Shown here piece after piece: positions 45,209-53,945 of a stretch of 64,000 bases of DNA. Source of the stretch: JAWXCM01 sp034408745 (GTDB taxonomy: Bacteria > Acidobacteriota > Terriglobia > Bryobacterales > Bryobacteraceae); assembly GCA_034408745.1 (NCBI GenBank), contig JAWXCM010000036.1, forward strand, positions 1-64,000, in the 5' to 3' direction. The notes below the pieces were generated by a model. That model ran no database searches, was not told where the DNA came from, and worked only from the letters and a program-made list of their open reading frames with translations. The stretch's first letter is position 1. The number at the start of each line of letters is the position of its first letter. The position numbers and the translations under genes were made by a program.

Positions 45209-46293
45209 ACTTCGATCCCACGCGCGAGTTCTGGGCCGGACGGCGTGTGTTCCTCACCGGGCACACCGGCTTCAAGGGATCCTGGTTGCTGGTGTGGCTC
45301 AACCGGCTGGGAGCGGAAGTTTGCGGCTACTCGCTGGAGCCTCCTTCGGACCCGTCGATGTTCGCCACGCTCGGGCTCCAGGAGCTCTGCCAGGACGTGC
45401 GCGGTGACATCAACGACGCCCCGGCGCTGCACGCCGCAATGCGCGGCTTCGATCCTGAGGTAGTGCTTCACCTGGCCGCACTGCCGCTGGTTCGGCAGTC
45501 GTACCGCGATCCAGTGTCCGCATTTCAGACGAACGCCATCGGCACCGCCAACGTGATCCTCGGCTGCCGCGAGTGCCCTTCGGCGCGGGCGGCCGTCATG
45601 ATCACCACGGACAAGGTCTACGAGAATCGCGAGTGGTGCTGGCCATATCGGGAGACCGACGCGCTCGGAGGCTACGACCCCTACAGTGCCAGCAAAGCGT
45701 GTGCGGAGTTGATTACCGATTCACTGCGGCGCTCCTTCTTCCATCCGTCACGACACGCCGAACACCACCTGGCCATCGCGTCGGCTCGCGCGGGCAACGT
45801 AATTGGCGGCGGCGACTGGGGCGGCGACCGCATTGTTCCCGATGCCGTGCGTGCCTTCTCCTCCGGTAAGGTGCTCGATGTCCGGCGGCCCGATGCCGTG
45901 CGGCCCTGGCAGCATGTTATCGACCCGCTGGGCGGCTACCTGACACTGGCCCGCGCATTGTACGAAGGAGGTCCACAGTTCGCAACAGCGTGGAACCTGG
46001 GACCTCCCGCCGATCATGTCCACACCGTGCGCAAGTTGGTCGATGCGTTGGCGGCCGCGTGGGGACCCGAAGCCGCATGGTCCGCGGGGCAGGCCGATCC
46101 GAACCTGCATGAAGCGGGTCACCTGACGCTCGATCCGGCAATGGCGAATCAACGTCTGCGCTGGTCGACACGTGTGTCGTTTGAGGAAGGCATTCGCATG
46201 ACAGCCGCATGGTATCGGGCGTTCTATTCGGGCTCGAATAGCAGCACGCTCAGACAGCTCACCAGTGAGCAGATCGGCGCGGTCTGCGGGTGA
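45202..46293 (+). CDS. rfbG: CDP-glucose 4,6-dehydratase
   Basis: A 363-residue short-chain dehydrogenase/reductase that converts CDP-glucose to CDP-4-keto-6-deoxyglucose. The Rossmann motif GHTGFKG is at 20-26, the catalytic pair is Tyr161 and Lys165 (YDPYSASK), and ITTDKVYEN is typical of RfbG. Length is normal. The start at 45202 (after GGAAGG) overlaps rfbF by 7 bases; an in-frame GTG at 45205 is an alternative. Confidence 0.95.
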   Translation: MVNFDPTREFWAGRRVFLTGHTGFKGSWLLVWLNRLGAEVCGYSLEPPSDPSMFATLGLQELCQDVRGDINDAPALHAAMRGFDPEVVLHLAALPLVRQSYRDPVSAFQTNAIGTANVILGCRECPSARAAVMITTDKVYENREWCWPYRETDALGGYDPYSASKACAELITDSLRRSFFHPSRHAEHHLAIASARAGNVIGGGDWGGDRIVPDAVRAFSSGKVLDVRRPDAVRPWQHVIDPLGGYLTLARALYEGGPQFATAWNLGPPADHVHTVRKLVDALAAAWGPEAAWSAGQADPNLHEAGHLTLDPAMANQRLRWSTRVSFEEGIRMTAAWYRAFYSGSNSSTLRQLTSEQIGAVCG

Positions 46294-47183
46294 AGCGCGT
46301 TCTGCTCACCGGCGCGACGGGCTACATCGGGCGCGCGCTGACGGCACACCTGATGCGAGTCGGATGCCACGCCGGCTATCTTCACCTTGCATCGGAAGAG
46401 CCGCTGGCCGATACCCAGGCCACCCCGTTTCGCCTCGACACGGACAGCAGCATCGCCGAAGCCCTGGCGGCATTTCAGCCGGACGTGGTGATGCACCTTG
46501 CCGCCGTGATGGCGCCCGGTAACACGCGCGCCATGCTCGAGGCCAACGTGGTGTTCGGCACGCTGCTGTGCGAGGCGATGGTGCAAACAGGGTGCCGCGC
46601 ATTGGTCAACACGGGGACGTTCTGGCAATACGGTCCGTCTGGCGAGTACGCGCCCAACACACTGTACGCATCCACCAAACAGGCCTTTCAGGACGTGGTC
46701 ACCTGGTTCGCGATCCATCAGGGTCTGCGCGCAGTCACACTGGCGCTGTTCGACGTGTTCGGGCCGCACGACTCACGCCCGAAGCTGATCACCGATCTGG
46801 TTCGATCCGTACGAGCCGGCGAGCCAGTGGACGCAAGCACCGGCGAGCAGCCCGTCTGCCCCATTTACATCGACGACGTGTGCTCCGCTTTCGAGCATGC
46901 CGGACGCCTCGTCGCAAGCCCGGACGCAGCCTCCGGGCACGTGGTGTTCGCAGCCGACACGGGCATCCGCGTGTCAGTGCGCGCCATGGTGGAGCATTTC
47001 ATGCAGGCAGTGGCGAAGCCGGTGGAAGTACGATGGGGAGCAAAGCCTCAGCGAACCGGTCAGATTCGGGTGCCCGTCGCCGGAATGCCGGTGTTGCCAG
47101 GCTGGTCACCGCGGTTCGATCTGCCGGCCGCCATGCAGGCGCTGGTACGCGCCGAGTTGCTGGCCCCTGAGGAGAGGCCGTGA
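46290..47183 (+). CDS. NAD-dependent epimerase/dehydratase, candidate CDP-dideoxyhexose synthase
   Basis: A 297-residue extended SDR protein. It carries GATGYIG at 8-14, Tyr126 and Lys130 (LYASTK), and TGTFWQYG. The length and the WQYG region resemble CDP-abequose/CDP-paratose synthases (RfbJ, RfbS), which reduce the 4-keto group after E1/E3. The product sugar cannot be told from sequence. It overlaps rfbG by 4 bases (GTGA) and the next gene by 4. Confidence 0.75.
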   Translation: MKRVLLTGATGYIGRALTAHLMRVGCHAGYLHLASEEPLADTQATPFRLDTDSSIAEALAAFQPDVVMHLAAVMAPGNTRAMLEANVVFGTLLCEAMVQTGCRALVNTGTFWQYGPSGEYAPNTLYASTKQAFQDVVTWFAIHQGLRAVTLALFDVFGPHDSRPKLITDLVRSVRAGEPVDASTGEQPVCPIYIDDVCSAFEHAGRLVASPDAASGHVVFAADTGIRVSVRAMVEHFMQAVAKPVEVRWGAKPQRTGQIRVPVAGMPVLPGWSPRFDLPAAMQALVRAELLAPEERP

Positions 47184-48121
47184 AGCTAATCTCGATTGTT
47201 ATCCCGGTCTTCAACGAAGAAGAGAACATCGACGCCTGCTACCGAGGCATCTGCGAACTCGCTGTCAGCGAGCCGGATTACCGCTGGGAATTCGTCTTCA
47301 CCGATAACCACAGCACCGATAAAACGTTCGCCATTCTCACCGAACTCGCGCGCAACGATTCACGGATTCGCGTCTTTCGATTCTCCCGGAATTTCGGATA
47401 CCAGAAGTCGATCCTGACCGGTTATCGAAACGCAACGGGCGATTGCGCCGTGCAACTCGACGCAGACCTGCAGGATCCACCCGAGATGGTACGCGACTTC
47501 ATCCGGCTCTGGGAGCGCGGCCACAAAGTGGTTTACGGCATACGCAGGCAGCGTCGCGAGGGCCTTGTGATTCGTGCCACCCGCAAGTTGTTTTACCGGG
47601 TGCTGGCGTTCCTCAGCGATTCGCACCTGCCAGTAGATGCCGGCGACTTCAGGCTGGTCGACCGCGCGATTCTGGATCAGCTCGCAACCCTGCGCCAGTC
47701 GCGCATGTACATCCGTGGACGCATCGCCGAGATGGGCTTCGACCAGGTTGGCATCGAGTATGTCCGCCGCGATCGCATGCGCGGAGAGAGCAAGTTCACC
47801 CTGTCCCAGTACTTCGGGCTCGCCATAGACGCGATCACCGCGCACTCCGTAGTACCGCTGCGCCTTGCGACGTGGTTCGGTCTCGGCATCACTGTCCTGT
47901 CCCTCGCGCTGAGCGCCTTTTACATCGTCTACGCGACGCTGTTCGCGGGATCCTGGCCACCTGGTTTCGCCACACTGGCCGTATTGATGACCGGAACACT
48001 GGGAATTCTGAGCCTCTTCATCGGAATTATCGGCGAATATCTGGCGCGATTATTTGAAGAAATCGTCACCCGCCAGGACGTAATTCTGGAAACTACCATC
48101 GATCCGCAACGCGACAAATGA
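47180..48121 (+). CDS. Family 2 (DPM1/GtrB-like) membrane glycosyltransferase
   Basis: A 313-residue GT2 enzyme. SIVIPVFNEEENI and the metal-binding QLDADLQDPPEM are typical, and two hydrophobic helices (about 225-250 and 260-290) end the protein. Relatives transfer glucose or another sugar to polyprenyl phosphate, and the lipid-linked sugar is then flipped across the membrane. In this operon the donor might be the dideoxyhexose or another glycan sugar. It overlaps both neighbours by 4 bases. Confidence 0.88.
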   Translation: MKLISIVIPVFNEEENIDACYRGICELAVSEPDYRWEFVFTDNHSTDKTFAILTELARNDSRIRVFRFSRNFGYQKSILTGYRNATGDCAVQLDADLQDPPEMVRDFIRLWERGHKVVYGIRRQRREGLVIRATRKLFYRVLAFLSDSHLPVDAGDFRLVDRAILDQLATLRQSRMYIRGRIAEMGFDQVGIEYVRRDRMRGESKFTLSQYFGLAIDAITAHSVVPLRLATWFGLGITVLSLALSAFYIVYATLFAGSWPPGFATLAVLMTGTLGILSLFIGIIGEYLARLFEEIVTRQDVILETTIDPQRDK

Positions 48122-49614
48122 CACTCGGCCGCCGCCCCGCCATCTTCTTCGACCGCGACGGCGTGCTGAACGTCGACGCCGGATATCTCTTCCGGTCGGA
48201 CGAAGTACGCTGGGTGCCCGGCGCCATGGCAGCGGTCCGGCGTGCCAACGATCTCGGCTTCCTGACCGTGGTAGTGACGAACCAGTCTGGTGTCGCGCGT
48301 GGCCTGTACACCGAAGCGGAAATCGTCGCGCTGCACGGGTGGATGCAGGCGCAACTCGGCGAAGCGGGCGCGCACATCGACGCCTTCTACTACTGCCCGC
48401 ATCATCCCCAGGGCAGCGAACAGGCTTACCGCGTGGACTGCGACTGCCGTAAGCCACTCCCCGGCATGTTGCTGCGAGCGGCTCGCGAACTCGACATCGA
48501 CCTGACCGCCAGCATTCTCATCGGCGACAGCCCGCGAGACATCACGGCAGCCGAAGCGGCGGGTGCCACAGGTTATCTGTTCCGGGATGGCGACCTGTCC
48601 ACCTTCTTCAATGCCCTGCTGGTCGACCGGCTGCGCAGGGCGAAAACGGTCTGCGTGGGGGACGTCATGCTGGACGAGTTTATCTACGGTGACGTGAACC
48701 GCATCTCGCCCGAAGCGCCAGTACCCGTACTGCGTACCGACCGTCATCGCTCCATGCTGGGAGGCGCAGGCAACGCGGTGCGCAACATGGCCGCGCTGGG
48801 TTCGCAGGTCACGCTGCTGTCTGTCACAGGCGATGACCAGTCCGGCAGCGCAGTCGCCGAACTCTGTAAGGCGCTCCCCGAATGCGACGCAGTACTTCTG
48901 CGCGAACCAGGCCGTGTGACGCCGACGAAGACCCGCTTTGTGGCGCACAGCCAGCAACTGCTGCGCGCCGACCGCGAGAGCACGGCGCCAGTGTCAGAAG
49001 CACTGCTGGGACAGCTGCTGCAGGGCTTCAGCGAATCTCTGAAATACGCCAGCGCCGTCCTGCTCTCCGACTACGCCAAGGGCGTCCTCAGCGGCAGCCA
49101 CGCCTCGCGCTTCATCGCCCTCGCGCGAGACGCGGGGGTACCGGTTGTGGTCGACCCGAAAGGCACATCGTTCGCCCGCTACTCCGGCGCCACTGTACTG
49201 AAGCCGAATCTGCGGGAACTGGCCCACGCGGTCGACATGCCCGTCGACACGCCCGCGCAGATCGAGGCCGCGGCCCGCCACCTGGCCGAGTCGGCTGGCG
49301 TGCCCTGGGTCCTGGTCACCCGCGGTCCGGACGGCATGATGCTGGTTCCCGCCAACGGTGCCGCCGCGGCATTCCAGTCCCTGGCGCGGGAGGTCTACGA
49401 CGTCACAGGCGCGGGAGACACCGTGGCCGCCGTCCTGACTGCGGCTCTTGGAGCTGGTCTGCCCATCCGGGCCGCAGTGGAACTGGCGAACATAGCAGCA
49501 GGCATCGTGGTCGGTAAGACTGGCACCGCCACCGTCTCACTGGACGAGATCAAACAGCATCTTCGGTCAGCGCAGCGGCCAGCAGCGGAATCATCAGCTC
49601 ATGATGACCAGTGA
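48118..49614 (+). CDS. Fused heptose-bisphosphate phosphatase (GmhB) and heptose kinase (HldE1)
   Basis: A 498-residue two-domain enzyme. Residues 1-180 form a HAD phosphatase with Asp12 and Asp14 (FFDRDGVLN) and the GmhB-type zinc loop CPHH...CDC. Residues 185-495 form a PfkB-family kinase like the first domain of HldE/RfaE, with VCVGDVMLDEFIYG, RISPEAPVPVL and the catalytic DVTGAGD (Asp434 as base). The cytidylyl/adenylyltransferase second half of HldE is absent. In the ADP- or GDP-heptose pathway the kinase step comes before the phosphatase step, so the fusion joins successive steps. It ends the operon; its last 65 bases overlap a convergent gene. Confidence 0.9.
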   Translation: MTLGRRPAIFFDRDGVLNVDAGYLFRSDEVRWVPGAMAAVRRANDLGFLTVVVTNQSGVARGLYTEAEIVALHGWMQAQLGEAGAHIDAFYYCPHHPQGSEQAYRVDCDCRKPLPGMLLRAARELDIDLTASILIGDSPRDITAAEAAGATGYLFRDGDLSTFFNALLVDRLRRAKTVCVGDVMLDEFIYGDVNRISPEAPVPVLRTDRHRSMLGGAGNAVRNMAALGSQVTLLSVTGDDQSGSAVAELCKALPECDAVLLREPGRVTPTKTRFVAHSQQLLRADRESTAPVSEALLGQLLQGFSESLKYASAVLLSDYAKGVLSGSHASRFIALARDAGVPVVVDPKGTSFARYSGATVLKPNLRELAHAVDMPVDTPAQIEAAARHLAESAGVPWVLVTRGPDGMMLVPANGAAAAFQSLAREVYDVTGAGDTVAAVLTAALGAGLPIRAAVELANIAAGIVVGKTGTATVSLDEIKQHLRSAQRPAAESSAHDDQ

Positions 49615-50509
49615 TGGCGTAACCCCGGCCGCCGGACCCGGCATGAGGCCGCTGGACTACGTTCACGCGAGGTCTGTAGTGCTGCAGAAAATCGAAGTTC
49701 GCAGTCGTGAAGTTCGCCAGCGGCCGCCCCAGGTTGCGCACCAGCGACACAGCCTTTAAAAACACCTCGGGCAACACCACCGCCGACCCGACGTTGAGAT
49801 ATACGCCGCCCTCATTCAACTCAGACACCATGGTGCACGCCAGCCGGAAGTCGCAATGCGTAGCCGCGCCCAGCGCCGCCGGGTCGACAGCCGGGTGCAT
49901 GTGAGGCGTGTCGGTACCGATCGCGACGTGCACGGTCACCGGCACCGCCGCGCGCCATGCTGCCGACAGCAGACTGAATTCGGAAAACTCAGGAGCCCCG
50001 ACATCCTGCAGATGGCGCCCCAGCGCCTCGCCGATCCCAATGCCGTCACGCCCAGCGGCCGCAATGGCGGCGTTCATCTCACGCCCCGTCTCCTCTGAAA
50101 TACCAAAATCGCCGCCAGGCAGCGCGGCCTCCACGTCCTCACTGGTAGTTCCAGCCACAGCGATCTCGAAATCGTGAATTGAGGTGGAGCCATTAAACAG
50201 AAAACCTGTCGCATATCCGCGGCGCATCAGGTCGATCAGCACAGGTGCGAGGCCGCACTTAATAACATGCCCACCCATACCCCACAACACCGGCTTTCGC
50301 GCCGCGCGAGCCGTGCGAATCCGCTCCACCAGCCCGCGGAAGTCGTCACCGGCCAGGATCCGGGGAAGACTCGCCAGCAGCGCGCCGACTCCGCCACCAG
50401 GCGCAACCGGCCGTGCGAAATGCGACGTGTTGACCTTGCCCCCACGGCTCCCCAGCGGCGTGGTGCGCAGATGTTCGAGGGAGATGGGCTGCTTCTCGTA
50501 GATGCTCAA
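49550..50509 (-). CDS. Conserved protein of unknown function
   Basis: A 319-residue protein that I cannot place with confidence. It has Rossmann-like Gly-rich segments (VLWGMGGHVIKCGLAPVL, FLFNGSTSIHDFE), GTTSEDV, VHVAIGTDTPHMHP and a C-terminal GRGYAITGHHE. The first two faintly recall deoxyhypusine-synthase-like NAD folds, but that is a guess. The start is a TTG with GGAAG 8 bases upstream; no ATG lies near it. It overlaps the convergent GmhB-HldE1 fusion gene by 65 bases, suggesting the two are not co-expressed but perhaps functionally linked. Confidence 0.7.
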   Translation of the reverse strand: MSIYEKQPISLEHLRTTPLGSRGGKVNTSHFARPVAPGGGVGALLASLPRILAGDDFRGLVERIRTARAARKPVLWGMGGHVIKCGLAPVLIDLMRRGYATGFLFNGSTSIHDFEIAVAGTTSEDVEAALPGGDFGISEETGREMNAAIAAAGRDGIGIGEALGRHLQDVGAPEFSEFSLLSAAWRAAVPVTVHVAIGTDTPHMHPAVDPAALGAATHCDFRLACTMVSELNEGGVYLNVGSAVVLPEVFLKAVSLVRNLGRPLANFTTANFDFLQHYRPRVNVVQRPHAGSGGRGYAITGHHELMIPLLAAALTEDAV

Positions 50510-50533
50510 CGGAGTACTTCCACTCTACGACAC

Positions 50534-51357
50534 CTACTGGCCCGCAGCCCGAGCGTTGAGGTACCCAAGGTCGTTCATCCAGTCGTGCAGCAGTTCGGGC
50601 CACCGAGCCTCGGGCATGGAGGCGAACTCGGGGGTGCGGCCGGTCATTCCGACGCCGTGGCCAGCCCATCGTCATTGTTGACGAACAGGAACGTAGGCGG
50701 TGGATTTTTTGTCGTGAACGTCGCGCCCGAAACCATGCCCGGATACCCGAGCACGGCGAAGTCCGGCCGGGAACTTATGCGCTCCACCGGGTCGGCCGAT
50801 TGCCCATTCCCCGCGTCGAAGCGGTTCGCGGCAAGTGCGGCAAGGTACCCGCCCGCGGAGAACCCCATCACGCCGACGCGGCCCGTATCGACACCCCATT
50901 CCTTCGCGCGGCTCCGCACCATGCGAACGGCTCGCAGTACATCGGCCAGCGATTCCACTTCCGCTTTGTATGTCGACCCCTCCGCTTTCGACAACCGGCT
51001 CCTGAGCACAAATGCCGCCACGCCCATTTCGTTCAGCTTCTTCGCCACCAACTCGCCTTCCAGATCCATCACCAGGTAGCGGTGGCCGCCACCAGGCATC
51101 ACTATGAAAGCCGCACCAGTCGCTTTTTCCTTCGGCGGCAGATAGACCGTGATCGACGGCTTGTGGATGTCGGTGACGCGGTGGAAGGCGTCAGGCGTGC
51201 CGCCCTGGATCCATCGCTCGGGCGCGGTCTTCCCTTCTGAACCCGGCGCGCCCTGAGGCCAAAGAAAGACAATCGGGCCGGTCGGTACGAACGGTGGGTC
51301 GGAGGCGAAGACCACGGAACCGGCAAGAGCCGCAAGAAGCGCAGCAGCTTTGTGCAT
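50534..51357 (-). pseudogene. Secreted alpha/beta-hydrolase (esterase), broken by an internal deletion
   Basis: The first frame (51357 down to 50644) encodes a signal peptide (about 1-18), the oxyanion stretch VMPGGGH and nucleophile motif GFSAGG, then stops just after FLFVNNDDGLATAS. The missing C-terminus continues in another frame to the stop at 50534-50536, beginning HGVGM, which holds the expected catalytic His, and including WPELLHDWMNDLGYL. The 20-25 residues that normally join the two are gone. The junction GCCACGGCGTCGGA reads as ATASE in one frame and HGVG in the other. A deletion between short direct repeats explains this. Confidence 0.8.
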
Positions 51358-51363
51358 ACGGCC

Positions 51364-51369
51364 ATCTTA
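51364..51369 (-). promoter_or_regulatory. -10-like TAAGAT, probable leaderless promoter of the esterase pseudogene
   Basis: On the minus strand TAAGAT ends 6 bases before the ATG at 51357. There is no ribosome site. The same hexamer and spacing precede the S9 peptidase gene. Confidence 0.42.
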
Positions 51370-51384
51370 AGAGAACTTCAGGCG

Positions 51385-52542
51385 TCACGCCAAAATGGTC
51401 TGCGCCCGGGTGATCTGCTCCTGGACTCGAACACCGCTGGGGCAGATGACGGTACAGGTACTGCAGTCCTGGCATCGAATCGCCTGGATGCGGCCAGGCA
51501 TCAGGTGCCACGCCGCGCGAGCCCTCGCCTGGTCGTTGTAGCCATCGTGATAAAGCAAGTAGCGCATCATGTCTGCGACTGGAAGCTGTCGGCGGCAGGT
51601 CCCTTCGCACTGGTTGCACATACGGCAGTAGTAAGGGCCAATGTCCTGCAGCGTCATCGCCAGGATCTGCCGGTCACTCTGTCCAGGCGCCGTGCCAAGA
51701 GCAGCGATGTTGGCATCCAGTTCTTCCATGCTCTTCACGCAAACCGGCGCAGTGTCGACCCCAGGATTCGCCACCACCCAGCGAAGCGCCGCAGCCAGGG
51801 CTTCCTTGCGCTGCTCGGGCGTCAGCCGGCCCGCCCACGTCTTCCGCTCCTTCGCCACGAACCCCAGGCCGCCGAGCATCGGCTTCATCGCCACAATTCC
51901 AAGGCCCGCGCTACGAGCCTGCTTCACCGGCTTGTACTGGTCGCCTTCCGGGTAGCCATTGAGAATCTCGGCGGGACCCGACCAGGTGCTGAAGTTGCAC
52001 GTGATCATGGCTGCGTCGATGATGTCGGCGATGGTGATCAGGAAGGGCTGAAGCTGCGTGAAGGAGTGCGTGGTGACACCGACAGCGCGAATTTTGCCGG
52101 CGCGTCTGGCAGACCGGGCCGCTTCCAGTACCTCGGCTGGCAAATGCTCGGGCTTCTGGCGCGACGACAGGTACCACAGATCGATCGTGTCGGTACCCAG
52201 CAGCCGCAAATGCGCATCGAGGTCGTTGTGAAACGCCTCGGCCGTCCGTGCAGCCGAGCCAGTGGACAACACGACGCGGTCCCGATACGGACGGATCCAT
52301 CTACCCACTTCCGCCAGATTTCCATCGCCGCCGTTCAGAGGTTTGAAGCAGTGGAAATAGTTGATCCCACGCTCCACGGCCCTGGAGATGATTCGCGCGT
52401 CCCGGACCTCCTCGCAGCCGACCCCAAGAGGAGTGACTCGCAGATCCGATCTTCCCAGGGGCACTGGTTGATTCCACAGGCGGGGCGTGATGGCAGCGGT
52501 GGCTGCGGCGAGCCACTCGCGGCGCGACACAAGCTGAAGCAC
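51385..52542 (-). CDS. Aldo/keto reductase fused to a ferredoxin-like 2[4Fe-4S] domain
   Basis: A 385-residue protein. The N-terminus SRREWLAAATAA resembles a Tat signal. An aldo/keto-reductase barrel follows (LGRSDLRVTPLGVG, then IDLWYLSS and GIVAMKPMLGG). The C-terminal 80 residues hold two cysteine clusters, CRMCNQCEGTC and CQDCSTCTVICP, which would bind 4Fe-4S centres. The substrate is unknown. I start it at the GTG at 52542; the long open frame upstream is shadow. It is divergent from the GH88-cupin-Gfo/Idh operon. Confidence 0.83.
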   Translation of the reverse strand: MLQLVSRREWLAAATAAITPRLWNQPVPLGRSDLRVTPLGVGCEEVRDARIISRAVERGINYFHCFKPLNGGDGNLAEVGRWIRPYRDRVVLSTGSAARTAEAFHNDLDAHLRLLGTDTIDLWYLSSRQKPEHLPAEVLEAARSARRAGKIRAVGVTTHSFTQLQPFLITIADIIDAAMITCNFSTWSGPAEILNGYPEGDQYKPVKQARSAGLGIVAMKPMLGGLGFVAKERKTWAGRLTPEQRKEALAAALRWVVANPGVDTAPVCVKSMEELDANIAALGTAPGQSDRQILAMTLQDIGPYYCRMCNQCEGTCRRQLPVADMMRYLLYHDGYNDQARARAAWHLMPGRIQAIRCQDCSTCTVICPSGVRVQEQITRAQTILA

Positions 52543-52549
52543 CGCTTTC

Positions 52550-52555
52550 AGTTTA
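52550..52555 (-). promoter_or_regulatory. -10-like TAAACT, probable leaderless promoter of the aldo/keto reductase gene
   Basis: On the minus strand TAAACT ends 7 bases before the GTG at 52542. No ribosome site fits. It faces the GH88 promoter 17 bases away. Confidence 0.38.
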
Positions 52556-52572
52556 CCTCTCCCCGGGCGCGA

Positions 52573-52578
52573 TAGAAT
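52573..52578 (+). promoter_or_regulatory. -10-like TAGAAT upstream of the GH88-like gene
   Basis: TAGAAT ends 5 bases before the TTG at 52584. This is the shortest spacing of the set, and the TTG start itself is uncertain. Confidence 0.33.
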
Positions 52579-52583
52579 CAGGG

Positions 52584-53945
52584 TTGATCCCCGATACTTC
52601 TCTGAACCTGTCCTCGCTCGCGGCGCCTGTCCGCAGACTGTTTGAAATGTCGGCCGTGAAGATCCGCTCGCTCGAATCCGGGTGGAATCCGGCAGCGGGC
52701 TCACCGGTGTGTACCGTTCACGGCCGCTACACCAGCCGTGGCTGGACCGAATGGACGCAGGGCTTCCAGTTCGGCGGCGCGGTGCTCCAGTTCGACGCCA
52801 CCGGCGAACGCGAATTCCTCGACATCGGCCGCGACCGAACGGTCGACGTGATGGCGCCTCACGTCACCCACACCGGCGTCCACGACCACGGCTTCAACAA
52901 CGTGAGCACGTATGGCAACCTGCTGCGCCTACTCCACGAGGGCCGCATTGAAGCCAACGCCTGGGAGCAGCGCTTTTACGAAATGGCGCTGAAGTGCTCC
53001 GGCGCCGTTCAGGCGGCCCGGTGGTCGAATGTGGCGGGCGGTGGCGGATATATCTACTCCTTCAACGGGCCGCACTCCCTGTTCGTCGACACCATCCGCA
53101 CGGTACGCGCTCTGGCCGTCAGCCACAGGCTGGGACACGCGCTGCTCGGTGAAAATGACCGCAAAGTCTCCCTGCTCGACCGGCTGATTCAGCACGCAGC
53201 CGCCACTGCGAAGTACTCCGTGTATTACGGCGAAGGCCGCGATTCTTATGACCTCCGTGGTCGGGTCGCGCATGAGAGCGTGTTCAACACCAACGACGGC
53301 AACTACCGCTGTCCGAACTCGCAGCAGGGCTTCGCGCCGTTCACCACGTGGACCCGCGGGCTGGCCTGGGCAATGCTGGGCTTCGCCGAAGAGCTGGAAT
53401 TCCTGCAAACCGTCAGCGACGTCGAGCTTGAGCCTCACGGTGGCCGCGCCGCTGTGGAAGCCATGATGCGCAAGGCCGCTGAGGCCACCTGTGATTTCTA
53501 CATCGACAACACGGCGCTCGACGGAATCCCCTACTGGGACACCGGCGCGCCCAACCTGCACAAGCTGGGCGACTGGCGTTCGCGCGCCTCGGAGCCGTTC
53601 AACGATCACGAGCCCGTGGACTCTTCCGCTGCCGCCATCGGCGCTCAGGGCTTGCTGCGACTCGGCCGGTGTTTGAACAACGAACGCTACACGCAGGCGG
53701 GGATCACCGTCTGCAACACGCTTTTCTCTGAGCCCTACCTCAGCACCGACCCGAATCATCAGGGTCTCATTTTGCATGCCGTATACCACCGCCCGAACGG
53801 CTGGGACACCATCCCCGAGGGCGGCAAAGTGCCGGCCGGCGAGGCGTGTATGTGGGGCGATTACCATGCGCGCGAGCTCGCGTTATACGTTCTGCGCCTG
53901 ATCGAAAACAAACCATATCTCACCTTTTGGAGCGATCCTCAGTGA
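52584..53945 (+). CDS. Glycoside hydrolase family 88-like (unsaturated glucuronyl hydrolase)
   Basis: A 453-residue (alpha/alpha)6-barrel protein. The motifs FTTWTRGLAWAMLGFAEELEF, IPYWDTGAPN and the C-terminal MWGDYHARELAL resemble GH88 enzymes. These hydrate and cleave unsaturated uronic acids left by polysaccharide lyases. There is no signal peptide, so it acts in the cytoplasm. The start is TTG at 52584; an ATG at 52647 is possible. The downstream cupin and Gfo/Idh genes suggest one uronate or glycan catabolic operon. Confidence 0.82.
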   Translation: MIPDTSLNLSSLAAPVRRLFEMSAVKIRSLESGWNPAAGSPVCTVHGRYTSRGWTEWTQGFQFGGAVLQFDATGEREFLDIGRDRTVDVMAPHVTHTGVHDHGFNNVSTYGNLLRLLHEGRIEANAWEQRFYEMALKCSGAVQAARWSNVAGGGGYIYSFNGPHSLFVDTIRTVRALAVSHRLGHALLGENDRKVSLLDRLIQHAAATAKYSVYYGEGRDSYDLRGRVAHESVFNTNDGNYRCPNSQQGFAPFTTWTRGLAWAMLGFAEELEFLQTVSDVELEPHGGRAAVEAMMRKAAEATCDFYIDNTALDGIPYWDTGAPNLHKLGDWRSRASEPFNDHEPVDSSAAAIGAQGLLRLGRCLNNERYTQAGITVCNTLFSEPYLSTDPNHQGLILHAVYHRPNGWDTIPEGGKVPAGEACMWGDYHARELALYVLRLIENKPYLTFWSDPQ

